A stretch of 64,000 nucleotides of DNA from Rotaria sp. Silwood1. Its lineage: Eukaryota > Rotifera > Eurotatoria > Philodinida > Philodinidae. Position 1 is the stretch's first letter. Each line of letters begins with the position of its first letter. Under the pieces are notes generated by a model. That model was not told where the DNA came from. It did no database searches and saw only the letters and a list, made by a program, of their open reading frames with translations. Position numbers and translations under genes: made by a program. This document shows, in pieces, positions 51,859 through 64,000 of the stretch. The DNA lies in NCBI GenBank assembly GCA_905250075.1, contig CAJNOP010000036.1, forward strand, positions 1,504,156 through 1,568,155, in the 5' to 3' direction.

Positions 51859-52709
51859 TCAGTATCTATGTACGAAAATGATTCTTAGCAGAGTACTCAC
51901 GAAAGATGCTGATTTCGATCAACTACTATTTCTGATTCTTTATCAGTCTTTTTTATCAATTTGTTCAAAATATTATGTGTAATGTTAAATGTATAAATAG
52001 AATTAAATGCCAAGACACTATGGATCTCGTTGGTCCAGAACATGACGCCGTACGTCGTTGTTTTTATATTTCCATAAAACAAGATGATGGATTACGGCAA
52101 AAATACGACACAACTTAGTTCAGTATTAGGATATTTTAGAGTTGACTAAAAGACCTTTTCTGGTGGTCGAAATGATCATTCTGATATTGTACTCTCTACG
52201 TACATGATGATCTTTCTCATATGATTTCCTATTTAGGTAAAATTTCAACAATTTTATATGTTTTTTCTTCAGAAGTGGATCATTCTTGCGTAAGAACTTT
52301 TATTAATCATTATATTCAAACTTATGCAATATCTAACTTTGAATAATGAAATCGACATCAAATTTTACATAATTTATCTTTTCTGTAGATGTCACTGAAT
52401 TACAGCAAGAGAAATTTTGTGTATTTTTCAAAATTTGAAGAAAAATAAAAATTGAAAATTTTATCAAGTGTATTTTTCTCTAAAAAAAATTTTCAAATAT
52501 TAAAATTTAATTGTACACAAAAATTTCGCAATAACAGAACATGGACTATGTCCTCACCTATTTGTTGACGTCTGTTGTTTTTTTTATTTAGATTCTCTTT
52601 TGAGTCTATCAATTCTTGTTATTATTTTGTGAGCGATTGACTAGTACTGTGAGATTACAGTGCTAGACAGAACTAACTATTTTATTCGAAACATTTTTCA
52701 ACTATCTTC
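51859..52709. other. Region upstream of RNF10
   Basis: AT-rich and non-coding, between the transposon nest and the RNF10 start. The promoter and 5' leader of RNF10 should lie here. No specific element was identified. Confidence 0.5.
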
Positions 52710-55700
52710 TTGCATCTTTGGGCTCTCATCTTTCGAGTACCTGAAGGTTATTTTCTCACTCTGTCGTCATATACAATTTTAAATAATTTAATCCACACCA
52801 ACGATCATCGAAACAATTCATTGAATTCTACATTTTTATCATTATGGCCGGAAAACACTTTTTGTGAAACAAACTATGATTACGAAAATTACGAAAGCAC
52901 TCATCAAGAACAAAAACAACAATCAATCCTTAAGCATCAAGAACAGGGAGAAAACATCCGAAATAATTTATCTCACAACAAAACCCAATATTTGGATACA
53001 AGACAAATGGCCGATAATATTAGTAACAGTAATGAACAACGACAATTTAATGGAGGAGGAGGTAATGGAGCAAATAATAACAATATGGTGACTCGAAAAA
53101 AGGCTAATAATAGTAAAAAATAAAATCTTATTCAAAATATAAACTTACTTTATATTTCATATTTAGTAAGTGGTGGTGATTTAACTGCGTCACCAAAATA
53201 TAATAAATCAAATTCACGTGGATATAATAAGGAAATTCAACAACAAAAACAATATCGAGGAAATAACAATAATAATCGACAACAACGAGGCGGTGGTAAT
53301 TTCAAATATCGAAATGAGGGACAAAACAATTCTTATCGAGTAAGCTATTAAGTTATTTTACAATACTTCTACAAAAAGAATTTTTTTTTCAATACTACTA
53401 ATCATCTAAATAGTATATTGAGAAATCTTCTTGTTAAAAACTAAAGATAACAATTCTTAAAAAATTTTAATATATCGTCAAAAAAAAACTATAAGGTCAT
53501 CAAGTTCTCTAACTACTTCTCTTATCAATTTACTAGCAATCGAAGCAAGAAGACAATGCAATTAAAAAGGAAACGAATCTAAACATCAAAGTGAACTGAT
53601 TGATTTCAAATTTTTATTTCATATTTCGAGAGATTTCTTTTCTATAAATAAATATTTATAGAGTGAAAAAACCGATAATTTTGATCTGGTTGGTGTGGAT
53701 GATGAAAATCCTAATGATGAAACTAATGAAGATTTGGATTTTGATGATCATTATCGAAATAAACGTGGTTGTAATAGTGCAAAAAAGACAAATATGAGTC
53801 ATTTACTTAATTTTCATTATGTTGATAAACAACGTGTTAATGTACGTGGTAATCGTCGATCATTTAATTCAAATTATTATTTAAATAATAGATGGTCATC
53901 AAATGGAAATTCAACAAATAGACAATCATTTTCTAAAGAACAATTTCTTCAAGCAAAGTAAATTAAATTGAAAAAAAAGAAAATATTTTTCTAAAATAAA
54001 AATTTTAGTTGTCAATTTATTGTTCAAGCAGATTCAAATGATTATTCAATTCATTTTGCTAATCCAGATGTAGCTATTGATTGGTCACGTGTTGAACAAG
54101 TTCGGTTACATTCAATGCATCCACTCAAATGTCCTATTTGTTTATCGGAACCACAAGCAGGAAAAATTACACGTTGTGGACATGTTTATTGTTGGTCATG
54201 TTTATTACATTATTTAGCATTGAGTGATAAACCTTGGAGAAAATGTCCTGTTTGTTCAGAATCAATTTATAAAGAAGATATTCGAAGGTTTTTTTTTTTA
54301 AATTGATTATAAATTATGTTTGACAATAAAAAGAAAACTGTTTGTTTTTTGAAAATTTTAGTGTTCGTGGAATAGTTTCTCGTTGTTTAAAACCAGGTGA
54401 TTGGATAACATTTCGTTTAATGTGTCGTGAACGTGGTTCAGTTCTATTTCATCCAAGAAAAAATTTTAATAATATTACATTAAAACATGAACCTGAACGT
54501 CTTTTAATGAAATCAAATATACAACAATATGCTCATTTATTATCAGCTGATAATGAAACAATTTTAAGTGAAATAATTGAAAAAGAAAAATTTGAATTAT
54601 TACAACAATTAGAAGAAGATGGAGATCAACCAGAAGCTTGTTTTATTAAACAAGCACTCGAAGAAAATAATGTAAATTTTAAATATTATTTTCTTTTCAA
54701 TAATTTTTGTTTTTTTTTTTTCGTTTATGTTCGATAGGAAAGAGAAAAAATTGTTCGAGAACGAATTGATAAAATGAAAAATATCGATGAAATCAAGTTA
54801 ATACCAAAACAAACAAAAGAAGAAGAAAAATTATTACCAACTAAAGTATGTTGAATTAATAAATAAATATTATTACAAAATAAAAAACATTTTGTATAAT
54901 AAATTCTTAAAAAGCAAAGAGTATTGATCTAAATAGATGTTCAATTATAAAATAGTCAAATTTTTCGAACGTTTTGATTTTTGTGAGGTCTTACATTATT
55001 AGAAATACTATTTAAAATTAGTTTATCTCCTAAATCGGTCCTATTCGATAACTTCTCAGTTTGATTCTATTGATATCAATGATGATGATTCATTATTTTA
55101 TTCAATATAGAAGAGAATAACAAAACATTAATTCAAAAGTTATCAACACCTATAATACATACGCATGTTATCTATAGAACGAAAAACAAAAGATTAAGTT
55201 GTTTGTTTTTATAGCTTTCTCGTATTGAATTGCTAATGATAAATCTTGATAACTAAGTACAAATGCAGTATGATATATAGTTGAAAATTGCATACTAGCA
55301 GTTTGCTTTTCATATTCAATATATTTGTCTTAACAATAATCGTTGATATATCATATGATTTAAGATGGATTATTAAATGAGTTTTGTTCAACTAAGGATC
55401 ATTCGAGAATGAATTCCATTAAATGATTAATCATGAATGGATTGAAAAGGATTCAAATAAAAGATCATCGAATAGAATCGAACCGGCAACTGCTACTTCT
55501 AAATCGATCAACAAAATCCACTTTTTCAGATGTTATACAAGATATAAAATTGAATTTTAAAATGAAATGAATATTTTTCTTTTATTTTGAATGGATAATT
55601 AAATTCTATTGACAACGAATAAGACAATAAGGTTGTTGAAGAATATGGCAGATCCCATTCATATTCTCAAACTGCATATCAAGATTATGTTCGATAGAGC

Positions 55701-57466
55701 ATTTGGATTCTTTTCTTTTTCTCGTTAAGTGAGAAACTATTTTAAGTTGAATAGTATTCTATTTCGGGTATATCTTGTTGTCTATCATCAGAATGAATAT
55801 GTTTAATTGATATCAATTGAAATTTGATCAATTGCTAAAAAATTCATCTCTATTCACAATGATTTACTTGAATCATTGACTAATTTCTTTATATTTCATT
55901 TGAATAATTCTCATATGATAAATTCAAATAAAGAAAATTTTATAGAATTTTCTACTTTTTATATTAACATAAATTTTCTTAAATTTACATAATGTTTTTA
56001 TGTTTTAATTTTAGCCTGTATTAGTTTATGACAATGCTTTTAATAATATTATCGAATCTAGACAAGAAGAAAAATTAAACATTAGTAGCGAAGAAAAACT
56101 TGATACAAATATATCTTCACCTACTGGTTTGTATTTTCATTTCGATATATTTTCTATATATCGATCTTTATACATCATACAGATAAAAGTCCTTTGTGTG
56201 CAGCATCAGTATCAAATGTACAACCAAATCGACATTATTTTTATAAAGGTTACTATATTTATTAGATTGAAAATACGAATTAAAATATTCTAATTTTAGC
56301 TGATGATATTTATCATGCATATTTAAGTGGATTAAATACTCGAATTTTACTTCATGAATATGGTTCTTATCAACAATGTCCTGATGAACTTCATTTTCGA
56401 GTTGAAGCAATTGAAAGTTTTTTTATGACTGAAGTTAGTTTTTAATATAACAACAAAAAAATCTATATTTTCAAATGATCGAATAATATTTTTTTTTTTT
56501 GTTTTTAAAAGGAACTTCGATCACAATTTCGTTCACTAAGCCATTTACCATTAACATGTGAATTTCAAGTTATTGAAATTCGTCTTCATCCACCATTGAT
56601 TTCTTCTGAAACAATGCAAATGTTTGCAGGTTAATTTTTATTTTTTTCATTTTCAAAATTGTTTTTTTTTTCTAAAAATTTAGACGAAATTCATCATCGT
56701 CGTCAATTACGTGTACGAAAAGAACGTCTAGAAAAACGAAGACAACAACAAGCTGAATTAGTTGAAAGTCAAAAATTATTATCACAATGTAATTAAATTT
56801 AATTGCATAGTTTTTTTTTTGAAAACTATTTTTATTTATATTCAAAAAAGATCCACCCGAAATGATGTATATACCACAAGAAAGTTTTCCTATAAATGGA
56901 ACAAATTCGATGGAAGAATTTCCAGCTATGATTAGTAGTGTAACATCTTCATCACCACCATCAGCAACTGTTCAATTATCTGATGAAAATTTATCACCAC
57001 CAACAGGTGTTTCATTTGCTCAAATGCTTAAACAACAAGCTCCACCTGTACTTAAACCATTACCAGTCAATAAATCAGCTATTGAAAAAAGTGTATCTAT
57101 TGATATTTCGAAAAAAACTCAAAAGAATAAAAAAAAGAAAAATAATAATGATAGTGATGAAGATCATATTAATGATGATGAAGAATATTATGCAAATGTA
57201 CCTAATTTTCATTCGAGTTTTAGTCTTGAAGAAGTTTTTGATCGACTTAAACTTGGTTTGTATTTTAGTTATTTATTTATTTTTTTCTATGTTTACAAGA
57301 AGAAAAAAAAAACATTTTGTCTTTTCTTTTTTGTCTAGTAAATGGTGAAGAACATCCTGCATCATCAATTGGTGAAATTACAAGCAATGTTACAACTAAA
57401 AAAAAGAATAAAAAAAATAAACAAGTATTGTTTGCCACTGGTTTAGGTAGTCAAGTCAAACTGTGA
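52710..57466 (+). CDS. rnf10: RING finger protein 10 homologue (E3 ubiquitin ligase)
   Basis: Thirteen exons: 52710-53112, 53167-53339, 53662-53957, 54009-54287, 54362-54671, 54738-54845, 56015-56126, 56183-56248, 56300-56433, 56512-56629, 56684-56788, 56851-57255, 57339-57466; 878 aa (human 811). A disordered N-terminus leads to HLLNFHYVDKQ and the RNF10-typical FLQANCQFIVQA, NPDVAIDWSRVEQVR, followed by a complete C3HC4 RING: CPICLSEPQAGKITRCGHVY, CWSCLLHYLALSDKPWRKC, PVC. Further family blocks are YYLSGL-type ADDIYHAYLSGLNTRILLHE, SLSHLPLTCEFQVIEI, SSETMQMFADEIHHRRQ, SFAQMLKQQ and the C-terminal VLFATGLGSQVKL. Known role: a ligase that ubiquitinates small-ribosomal-subunit proteins uS3/uS5 on stalled ribosomes. 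The start is uncertain, since the first 50 residues are not conserved-looking and an upstream exon may exist. Intron 6 is long (1,169 bp). Confidence 0.95.
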
Positions 57467-59633
57467 AAATCTATTACTGAAGTGACAGCAAATCACTGTT
57501 TATCTATCTGTCTGTTTTTCTTTTCTATTTGCCTTTAGTTTTCTCTATTTCTTTGTTTTGAATAAATAAACATATACATACATATATTCCCGGCGCTAAC
57601 TTAAATACTCATTCTTTATTGATCTTCTAAAGATAATAAATCAAACAAGATTGAAAATATAATTATAGAAAAATTTTATATCTGATATCAAATTAAAAGA
57701 TGTTTTGGCTAACAATCGATCGTGTACGTGAATATTTTTTATTACATATTTGTAAAGAAGATTATAAATACTTGTAATTTCTAAGTGAACAACAAATTTT
57801 AGCTATTGTTTTATATGTATATAATAGGATGTTCGAAGAGTCATTAACCAATGACTTGAGAAATATTTGTTGGACATTTTTTGACAAATCAGATACGTTT
57901 GTCTCAAGTCTAGTGTCTGTAAAAATCTTAAAAACATGTCGTTTTATTTAGTTTACTTTTCATCAAGATTTTATAATGAAGAACAAACAAACTAGTCTAA
58001 AGAAATCTATCAATCACTCTAGATTTTTTTTTCAGACGTGTTAAAGCAATGTTTATAAAACAAGAGGAATAGGTCTGAGTGACTGAAAGCTTATTATAGT
58101 GAAAGAAAATTGAAGAAATTCAAGATAAAATTGTACAGATTGTGTTTTGTAACTCGTAATAGGAATCTATTATGTTGAGAATCTGTAAATATTCTTTTGT
58201 TGAAGTGATTGAAAGCTTTATATTTATGAATAAAAACTTGAAAGTGACTTCTACTATCAGTACAAAAAAACCAGTTCATCTAATAGAACTATACGGAAAA
58301 TATACAATGTGTTCTTTTTGATCAATGACTTTCCGAACAACCTGTACATAAATATATTTGTATAGCAAGTATTCACTAACTACGGATAAGAAGATAAACA
58401 GATAAAGGTATCAATACCGAAATGTATTAGTTGAAACATCTAGAATGGTTTAATTAAAGTAATTAGTACTGGTATGTTACGGCACTATCTTAAAAAAATG
58501 AAATAGTAGTTATAAAATATCAAATATAGATCAATAACTCAAAGAAATTTTTCATAATATCCAATTGCTAGGCAAGCATCAGATTAATTAAATCATAAAC
58601 ATGATCTGAATATTTATGATACGATAATAAAATCGTGTCAAAAAAAACATCCGTTGAATTCAAACATTTTGTCCTCTGATTTGAAAATAATAATATGAAT
58701 CAACATGTCTAATTTATCATTGTTGAACGATTCTTTTCTGACTAGTTAAATTTATCGTCAATTTTGAAACAATCTTCTTTTTTTTACAAGTCATATTGAA
58801 CATAAACTAAATACTTTATGGTATCACACACAAATACTTCAAAGGAATCCTGGTTTCTTAATTAATTTTTTTAATATTCATATTAAATTTTATTCATTTG
58901 ATGTAAAAAGAATCAATATTTTCATTTATTGTTTACGTATCTTTCATTTCAGCATCAATATATTTGAAAAAAAAAATTGTTCTGTCGAAAGAAAATGTCC
59001 TTGCACTTGATTGAAGAAAAAGAAAAGCGCAAAAGCAAAGAAAACAGAAGTCGACTTTTATAATATTTATTCATCCTTTTTTTTTTGACAACGATAAAGT
59101 GCTTGAATATAAAAGAAAAAGTAATTCATCTGATATCAGTTTATGTACTCCGATGTTTATATCATAAGTATACTTTGCAACATATGTCTTGATATCTTTT
59201 AAAACTTGTTTTACCGTTTATGTATTTACTCTTGTTAAATAAAAATATAACCTGGTATATAGTCATGAACAATGATGAACGAGAATGATGTTGTTAAGAA
59301 TAATAATTGAAATAAATTTTGAATGTGACTACTAAGTAGATTGAATATAATTTATACATTTATGTAAACTAAGACCTTTAAATTAAAAATTTTGATCTTT
59401 CGAAATGTTCCATCAAAATTAAAATAAAACGACTTATAGTTTGTTTACTCATCTACTAGGTATAATAGAATACATTGTGTCTATTGTTTCATACAAAAAT
59501 AGGCGCCATCTGTTATATATTGTATTGCTATTCTATAGGATGGAGGTGTATCGATGTGTATTGAAGTTAAAATGGTATAGAGATTACACAGATTTTAGAT
59601 TTTTCGATTGTCTTCTTATCTGATTTATACATC
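57467..59633. other. Intergenic region between RNF10 and LRRC71
   Basis: Begins with the RNF10 3' UTR and ends with the LRRC71 promoter and leader. No coding exon was supported; the frame at 59441-59623 runs through the presumed leader and shows no conservation signal. AT-rich throughout. Confidence 0.55.
57561..57566 (+). terminator. Poly(A) signal of RNF10
   Basis: AATAAATAAA lies about 95 bp after the stop codon, after a T-rich 3' UTR. It is the first canonical signal downstream. Confidence 0.65.
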
Positions 59634-62600
59634 ATGGGTCCAAAACGAGCAGATACAGTTATGAAAGGAAGCAAATTATCACAAGGTGGGATGAGTGTAT
59701 TAGGTATGGCTGGTGCTGGAGCATTACTAGAGCAAGGTTATTACACATTTACTTTTCGTTTTTTTTTTTTGAACTGTCATCTTCAATTTTGTACAGATAG
59801 TCAGCAGTGTGTAGGTAAATTTGCTGCTGATTTAGAACTATGTTGTCGTGAACCATCTCCAGCCTATCCTATAACAATTCCTGTTCACATTCGTGGTCGT
59901 CCACCATCGTCCGCACTTACTCAATCGTTTCAATTACAAAATCAACAACAGCAACAACCACAGCAACAGCAGCAGCAACACACAGGAACACATTCTGGAA
60001 TGTCAGCTACACCATCATTAGCTGGTGTAGTTGCCGATGAACAATTATCAACAATAGGAAAGAAAACATCTCGTTCAAGAATGACTTCAGTTTGTCAAAG
60101 TGGAGTTAATATAGGAATAACAGGCACTGATGGTGACATAAGATCATCTAGTAATATAGGTAAATCAATTCTTTTTGTATACATTTGTAAATAATCTTTG
60201 TTATATATAGGACAAGAACAACTAAAAATATCTTCACCGAACTATAAAACATTTCATCTAATTAATGATAGTGATTTTTTTCGACCTAAATTATTGGTAG
60301 ATTCAGTCGGCAATGATAATGAATCTATCGATCAAATAACAACTCTTTATATCAGAGGTATTGCTTGTTGTTTTTAGTTTTGTATTTTTTTTTCTATTCT
60401 CTATCTATACATAGATTGGCAACTTGATCAACGCTTTATTGATATTTTGAAAAAAGTTCTTCCATTACAAGAACAACTTCATACACTTGAGTAACTACTT
60501 ATATTTTCCTATGCTTTTCTTATTCTTTCTTTTTTTTTACATTTTCTTATAAATATAGTTTCTGTTATGTTGGTCTTAATGAAAAAACTATTCATGGAAT
60601 AGTTGAATTATGTCAAGTAACAAAAAATTTGAAGTAATTTTTTTTCTTTTTTTTTTCAAGTTATCATAATCGATCGTATCTCTATAACACATGTTTCATT
60701 GAAATCATTCATTTTAATTGTTGAATATAACAATAAATAAATAGATATAATTGAAAAATACTACATTCATTGTTTCAGGAATGTTTCACTCGATGGTAAT
60801 CCATTAGCAGCAGAATATTTTTATCTTTTACTTGAAAAAGATGATTCAAAGTAAAATTTTATATACATATATTTTTCAAGTATCGATTATCTTAAATGTC
60901 GATAGAATTATTCAACTATCTCTTCGTTATTGTAATATTACTGATACAGCTGCTGAACGACTTGCTTTTGCTCTTGGTAATATGTTAAAACAAAATCGAA
61001 AATTATTAACACTTAATCTAAGTGGAAATCGAATTGGTGATAATGGTGCTAAATCTTTTGCAACAGTAAATAATATATTCATTCTATTCAAATTTAAGTA
61101 TTTCTTATTTGTTTTTATTTTTATTTTTTAGGCGTTACGTTATAATAGGACATTAATATCTCTTAATCTTTCATCTAATTTTATAACTGATAAAGGTGCT
61201 TGTCATTTGGCATTAGTAAGTATATCATTCTAATTATAAATATTATCTTACAAAAATATTTCTTTAGATATAAATAGGGGTACGTTCTTTTTTTTATTTA
61301 TATAGTTGTCCCTACTAATCAATTTAATTGTATTGACTTTGTTTGATAGAAAGAAAAAAAAAGCCGCTTGTGCATTTTATCAAACATAGTCTAAAATAAT
61401 GATAGATGTTATCACATTTAGTATAAAATTTGACAAAAAAAAATATTGCTTATGTTTTAAATAATTTGTTTTTATTTTAAATATTAAATACAAAAAAACG
61501 ATTTTGTTTTGTTTAAAGAAATAATACTTATTGAATAGGTTCTTCGAAGAATTGTTCTTACACAAGAAGAAATCCTTCGACGTCGATATTTAATAGTTAA
61601 ACGTTATATTGAAATACATCCAGATGAATTTAGAATTTCTGTTAGTTAAAAATCATTTAATTATTAATAAATAAAATATTAATATTTTGTTATTTATTAA
61701 GACAAATTCACCAACTCCTTCAAATGTATCAACAAAAAGTAAATCAGGTCGAAGTAGTCGAGCTGATCGAAAACGTGTACCAGAGACAACTAAACGAAAA
61801 ACAAATATATCAAAAACTACGCAACATATTATGGTATATAAGTTATTTCTTCATTTTCTTCATATATATATTCTATTGAAATACTTTTATTTTTAAAGGA
61901 AAAACGTAATCGAAATGAATCTGGTAAAAATATACAATTATGATTATTTATTAATAATAATTTTTATTTCATTTCTTTTTTTCAGATGAAAGTCGTCCAC
62001 CCTCGGAAAGTAAAGGTGATTTAAGACGAGCACGCAATGAAGGTAGTAGTAGTCGTGCAGGAACACATAATCCTTCTTCAGCAACTCCTAATACATCTCG
62101 ACGAACAGCTGCTACTACATTAAATACAAGTAATAAAGAATCAGGTAATAAAAAAGAATTCATTATTTTTTTTTTTTTTTTTTGATATAAAATCTGATTT
62201 CTTTTGCTCGTTTTTATCTAGATCAATCTCGAACAGCTGCTCCTTCACGTATGAAAAAGATAGCAACGACTGTTAATGTTACAGCAAAAAAGAATATTAC
62301 AATAGTTAAAGAAGAAGATGAAGATGCAATACAACAGGTAAACAATTGTTTCTATTTATTCTTATAAATCACAATTTAATATGCACCTTATACACATAAA
62401 TCATACAGGAAGCACTCAATTGTTTGAGTATTCTACTCGATTCTGTTGTAAGTCGAATCGACTAAATATTTTATTCTATTCATACTTGTATATTAATATT
62501 TCCTATCCTTGCTTTTTGTACTATATTCTTTTATCTGAATTTGTAAGAAATAGAGATATATTAACTTTTTCTTAATCATTAGGGTCGATCATCTGGTTTA

Positions 62601-63021
62601 TCATCAGCAGGAAAAGTATTTAATGCTCTGTTTTGTATTTATGTCTTTCTTCTTCTTGCTTGCTAACACATTTTTTGATTTTTAAATAATTAGAAAAAAA
62701 AAGTAAAAGTTCTTTGAATATTCTTGTTAATTAAATAGACAACATCATTATCAATTCAACAAATTGATGGTGAAAATCCATTACTTGAATCAAGTGAAAT
62801 TGAATCACAAGATGGTGATGTATGGTTGAAAGGCAATTTAGTTCTTTTAAGTTTAAACTTATCACGTAAAACTTCAAAAGAAACATGTTATTTTTGAAAA
62901 ACAATTTATATGTTTCTTTTAGGAAATTATTTAACATCAGATAGTGTTCGAGAATTTCTTCTGTCAGTTCAACAGCAATCAGCATTAGCAAGTTTTAATG
63001 ATGCATTTAATTTATCGTCGT

Positions 63022-63053
<32 letters not shown>

Positions 63054-63936
63054 ACTTCACTAACGAGTTTTTTTGGCTTGTGTCGACTTGAATTAAAAGT
63101 AATAATTCTTTAACATCGAAGATTTATAAGGAATAATCCATTCGAATGTGAGAAAATTAAGAAACTTTTGTGGAGAGTTCTTCTAACTAAAGCTTATTGG
63201 ATCGCGTGACAAACAACAGAGATTTCATTCTTGAAGTTTGCTATTTCCGTCTCGTATTGAGTTAAGTCTACAGTTGAATTTAAGACAACATTCATGACAT
63301 ATAATAAATTTCATTAATTTTTTTTTAATCATTCTATTTGTTTTATTCAAAAAGAAAGATTTTATTCATTTAAAACAAATATTAAAAATGAAGAAAATTC
63401 TTCTTTACACTATAATATACTTCTCATTATTGTCATAATTATTATAACGAAGTCTAGGGAGTTCATTCGTGACTCAAATCGAATTTCTTCTTTGGAAAAG
63501 ATGAGCCGACGTCCAAAAACCTTGATTTAATAAGGGTCAAGTATGAAAAATTTGAATCTGATGAACATTCTCTCTCTTTGATATTTTCCAATTGTTGACA
63601 ATACTTTTTTTTTTTTCTAAACAGGGTATGAATGATATTTCAACAAAGTCACCTGAATATCAATCATTGGAAGCATTACTTGCACAAAAAAGTCCATTAT
63701 TTCGTTTTCAACAATTTAGAGAACGTGAAGCAAAAGAATTATTCGATCTACAATCGATTCAACCATCACAACAACTTCAACAACCAATACCAGAAAAAAC
63801 AATAAATGTTTCAGAAAAAACACGAGTACCTTCAAGTGCTAAACCTACAAGTTAGTTTTATTGAAAAAATATTTTATTGTACAAGTTTATTTTAATTATT
63901 TTAGATCAACGACCAACATCACGGTTAAAAGACTAA
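59634..63936 (+). CDS. lrrc71: Leucine-rich repeat-containing protein 71 homologue
   Basis: Eighteen exons were joined, from 59634-59736 to 63905-63936: 59797-60159, 60211-60357, 60415-60490, 60559-60633, 60779-60850, 60906-61065, 61132-61215, 61539-61640, 61702-61833, 61899-61923, 61986-62144, 62222-62337, 62583-62615, 62739-62865, 62923-63098, 63625-63850; 735 aa (human 559). Order matches LRRC71: FFRPKLLVDS, ITTLYIRDWQLDQRFIDIL, NVSLDGNPLAAEYFYLLL, RNI-like repeats (IIQLSLRYCNITDTAAERLA, TLNLSGNRIGDNGAKSF, SLNLSSNFITDKGACHLA), VLRRIVLTQEEILRRRYL, a basic Ser/Thr-rich middle, then NPLLESSEI, GNLVLLSLNLSRNYLTSDSV. Added length comes from a Gln run (near 59941-59980) and a Thr run (near 63021-63056). 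LRRC71 is a ciliary/axonemal-associated protein in animals; a ciliary role is inferred. Most introns are 50-75 bp; those before exons 9 and 17 are longer. Confidence 0.93.
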
Positions 63937-63978
63937 ATATTGTGTTTTTTTTCTTCTTTTTCTTCTTCTTTTACAACG

Positions 63979-63984
63979 AATAAA
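63979..63984 (+). terminator. Poly(A) signal of LRRC71
   Basis: AATAAA lies 43 bp after the stop codon, at the window edge, following a T-rich tract. Confidence 0.6.
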
Positions 63985-64000
63985 TATATTTATATTCATG

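Noticed and set aside
55450-55560. GGTTCGATTC on the minus strand, resembling a tRNA B-box
   Set aside because: The flanking bases do not form a T-stem, and no A-box or acceptor stem could be placed at the right distance.

Overview
The window reads as nuclear DNA of a small-genome invertebrate animal. It is strongly AT-rich, codons mostly end in A or T, and genes are split by many 50-70 bp GT-AG introns. The encoded proteins are animal ones: FEM1, PAK kinase, UBASH3, RNF10, LRRC71 and a C4 nuclear receptor. This style fits a bdelloid rotifer (Adineta/Rotaria type), but that is inference; another compact invertebrate genome is not excluded. No rRNA, tRNA or CRISPR was recognised.

Layout. 1-6.8 kb: non-coding, with a diverged inverted repeat and a possible hAT remnant. 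6.9-9.9 kb: an unrecognised 491-aa disordered protein (+), convergent with a FEM1 E3-ligase receptor (-, 10.6-12.8 kb). 12.8-19 kb: non-coding, with a 914-bp long-inverted-repeat DNA transposon. 19.0-20.0 kb: a six-exon gene for a 134-aa unknown protein. 21.6-22.3 kb: a possible axonemal protein (-). 25.3-28.8 kb: a 14-exon p21-activated kinase (-), divergent from a 12-exon UBASH3/TULA-type phosphatase (+, 29.8-34.2 kb). A complete Myb/SANT-like gene lies inside the UBASH3 intron that splits the SH3 domain. Only 138 bp after UBASH3, an acidic protein with two Cys/His finger-like repeats begins (34.3-36.7 kb). 37.9-39.1 kb: a TTK/Mps1-like kinase domain (-).

40-52 kb is repeat-rich: a decayed pogo-type fragment, a nuclear receptor with only a DNA-binding domain (44.1-44.9 kb), a decayed hAT element with a TA-flanked element inside it, and a three-level nest (hAT inside hAT, with a TA-flanked element inside the inner hAT) whose target duplications can be read directly. 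52.7-57.5 kb: RNF10 (13 exons). 59.6-63.9 kb: LRRC71 (18 exons).

Exon models were joined by hand from GT-AG sites with reading phase checked at every junction; each complete model sums to a whole number of codons. The genes are signalling, ubiquitin and ciliary housekeeping genes with no shared pathway. The best second-look items are the nested gene with a phase-compatible route into the host phosphatase exons, the nested transposons, the uneven conservation of the two catalytic domains of UBASH3, and the DBD-only receptor.
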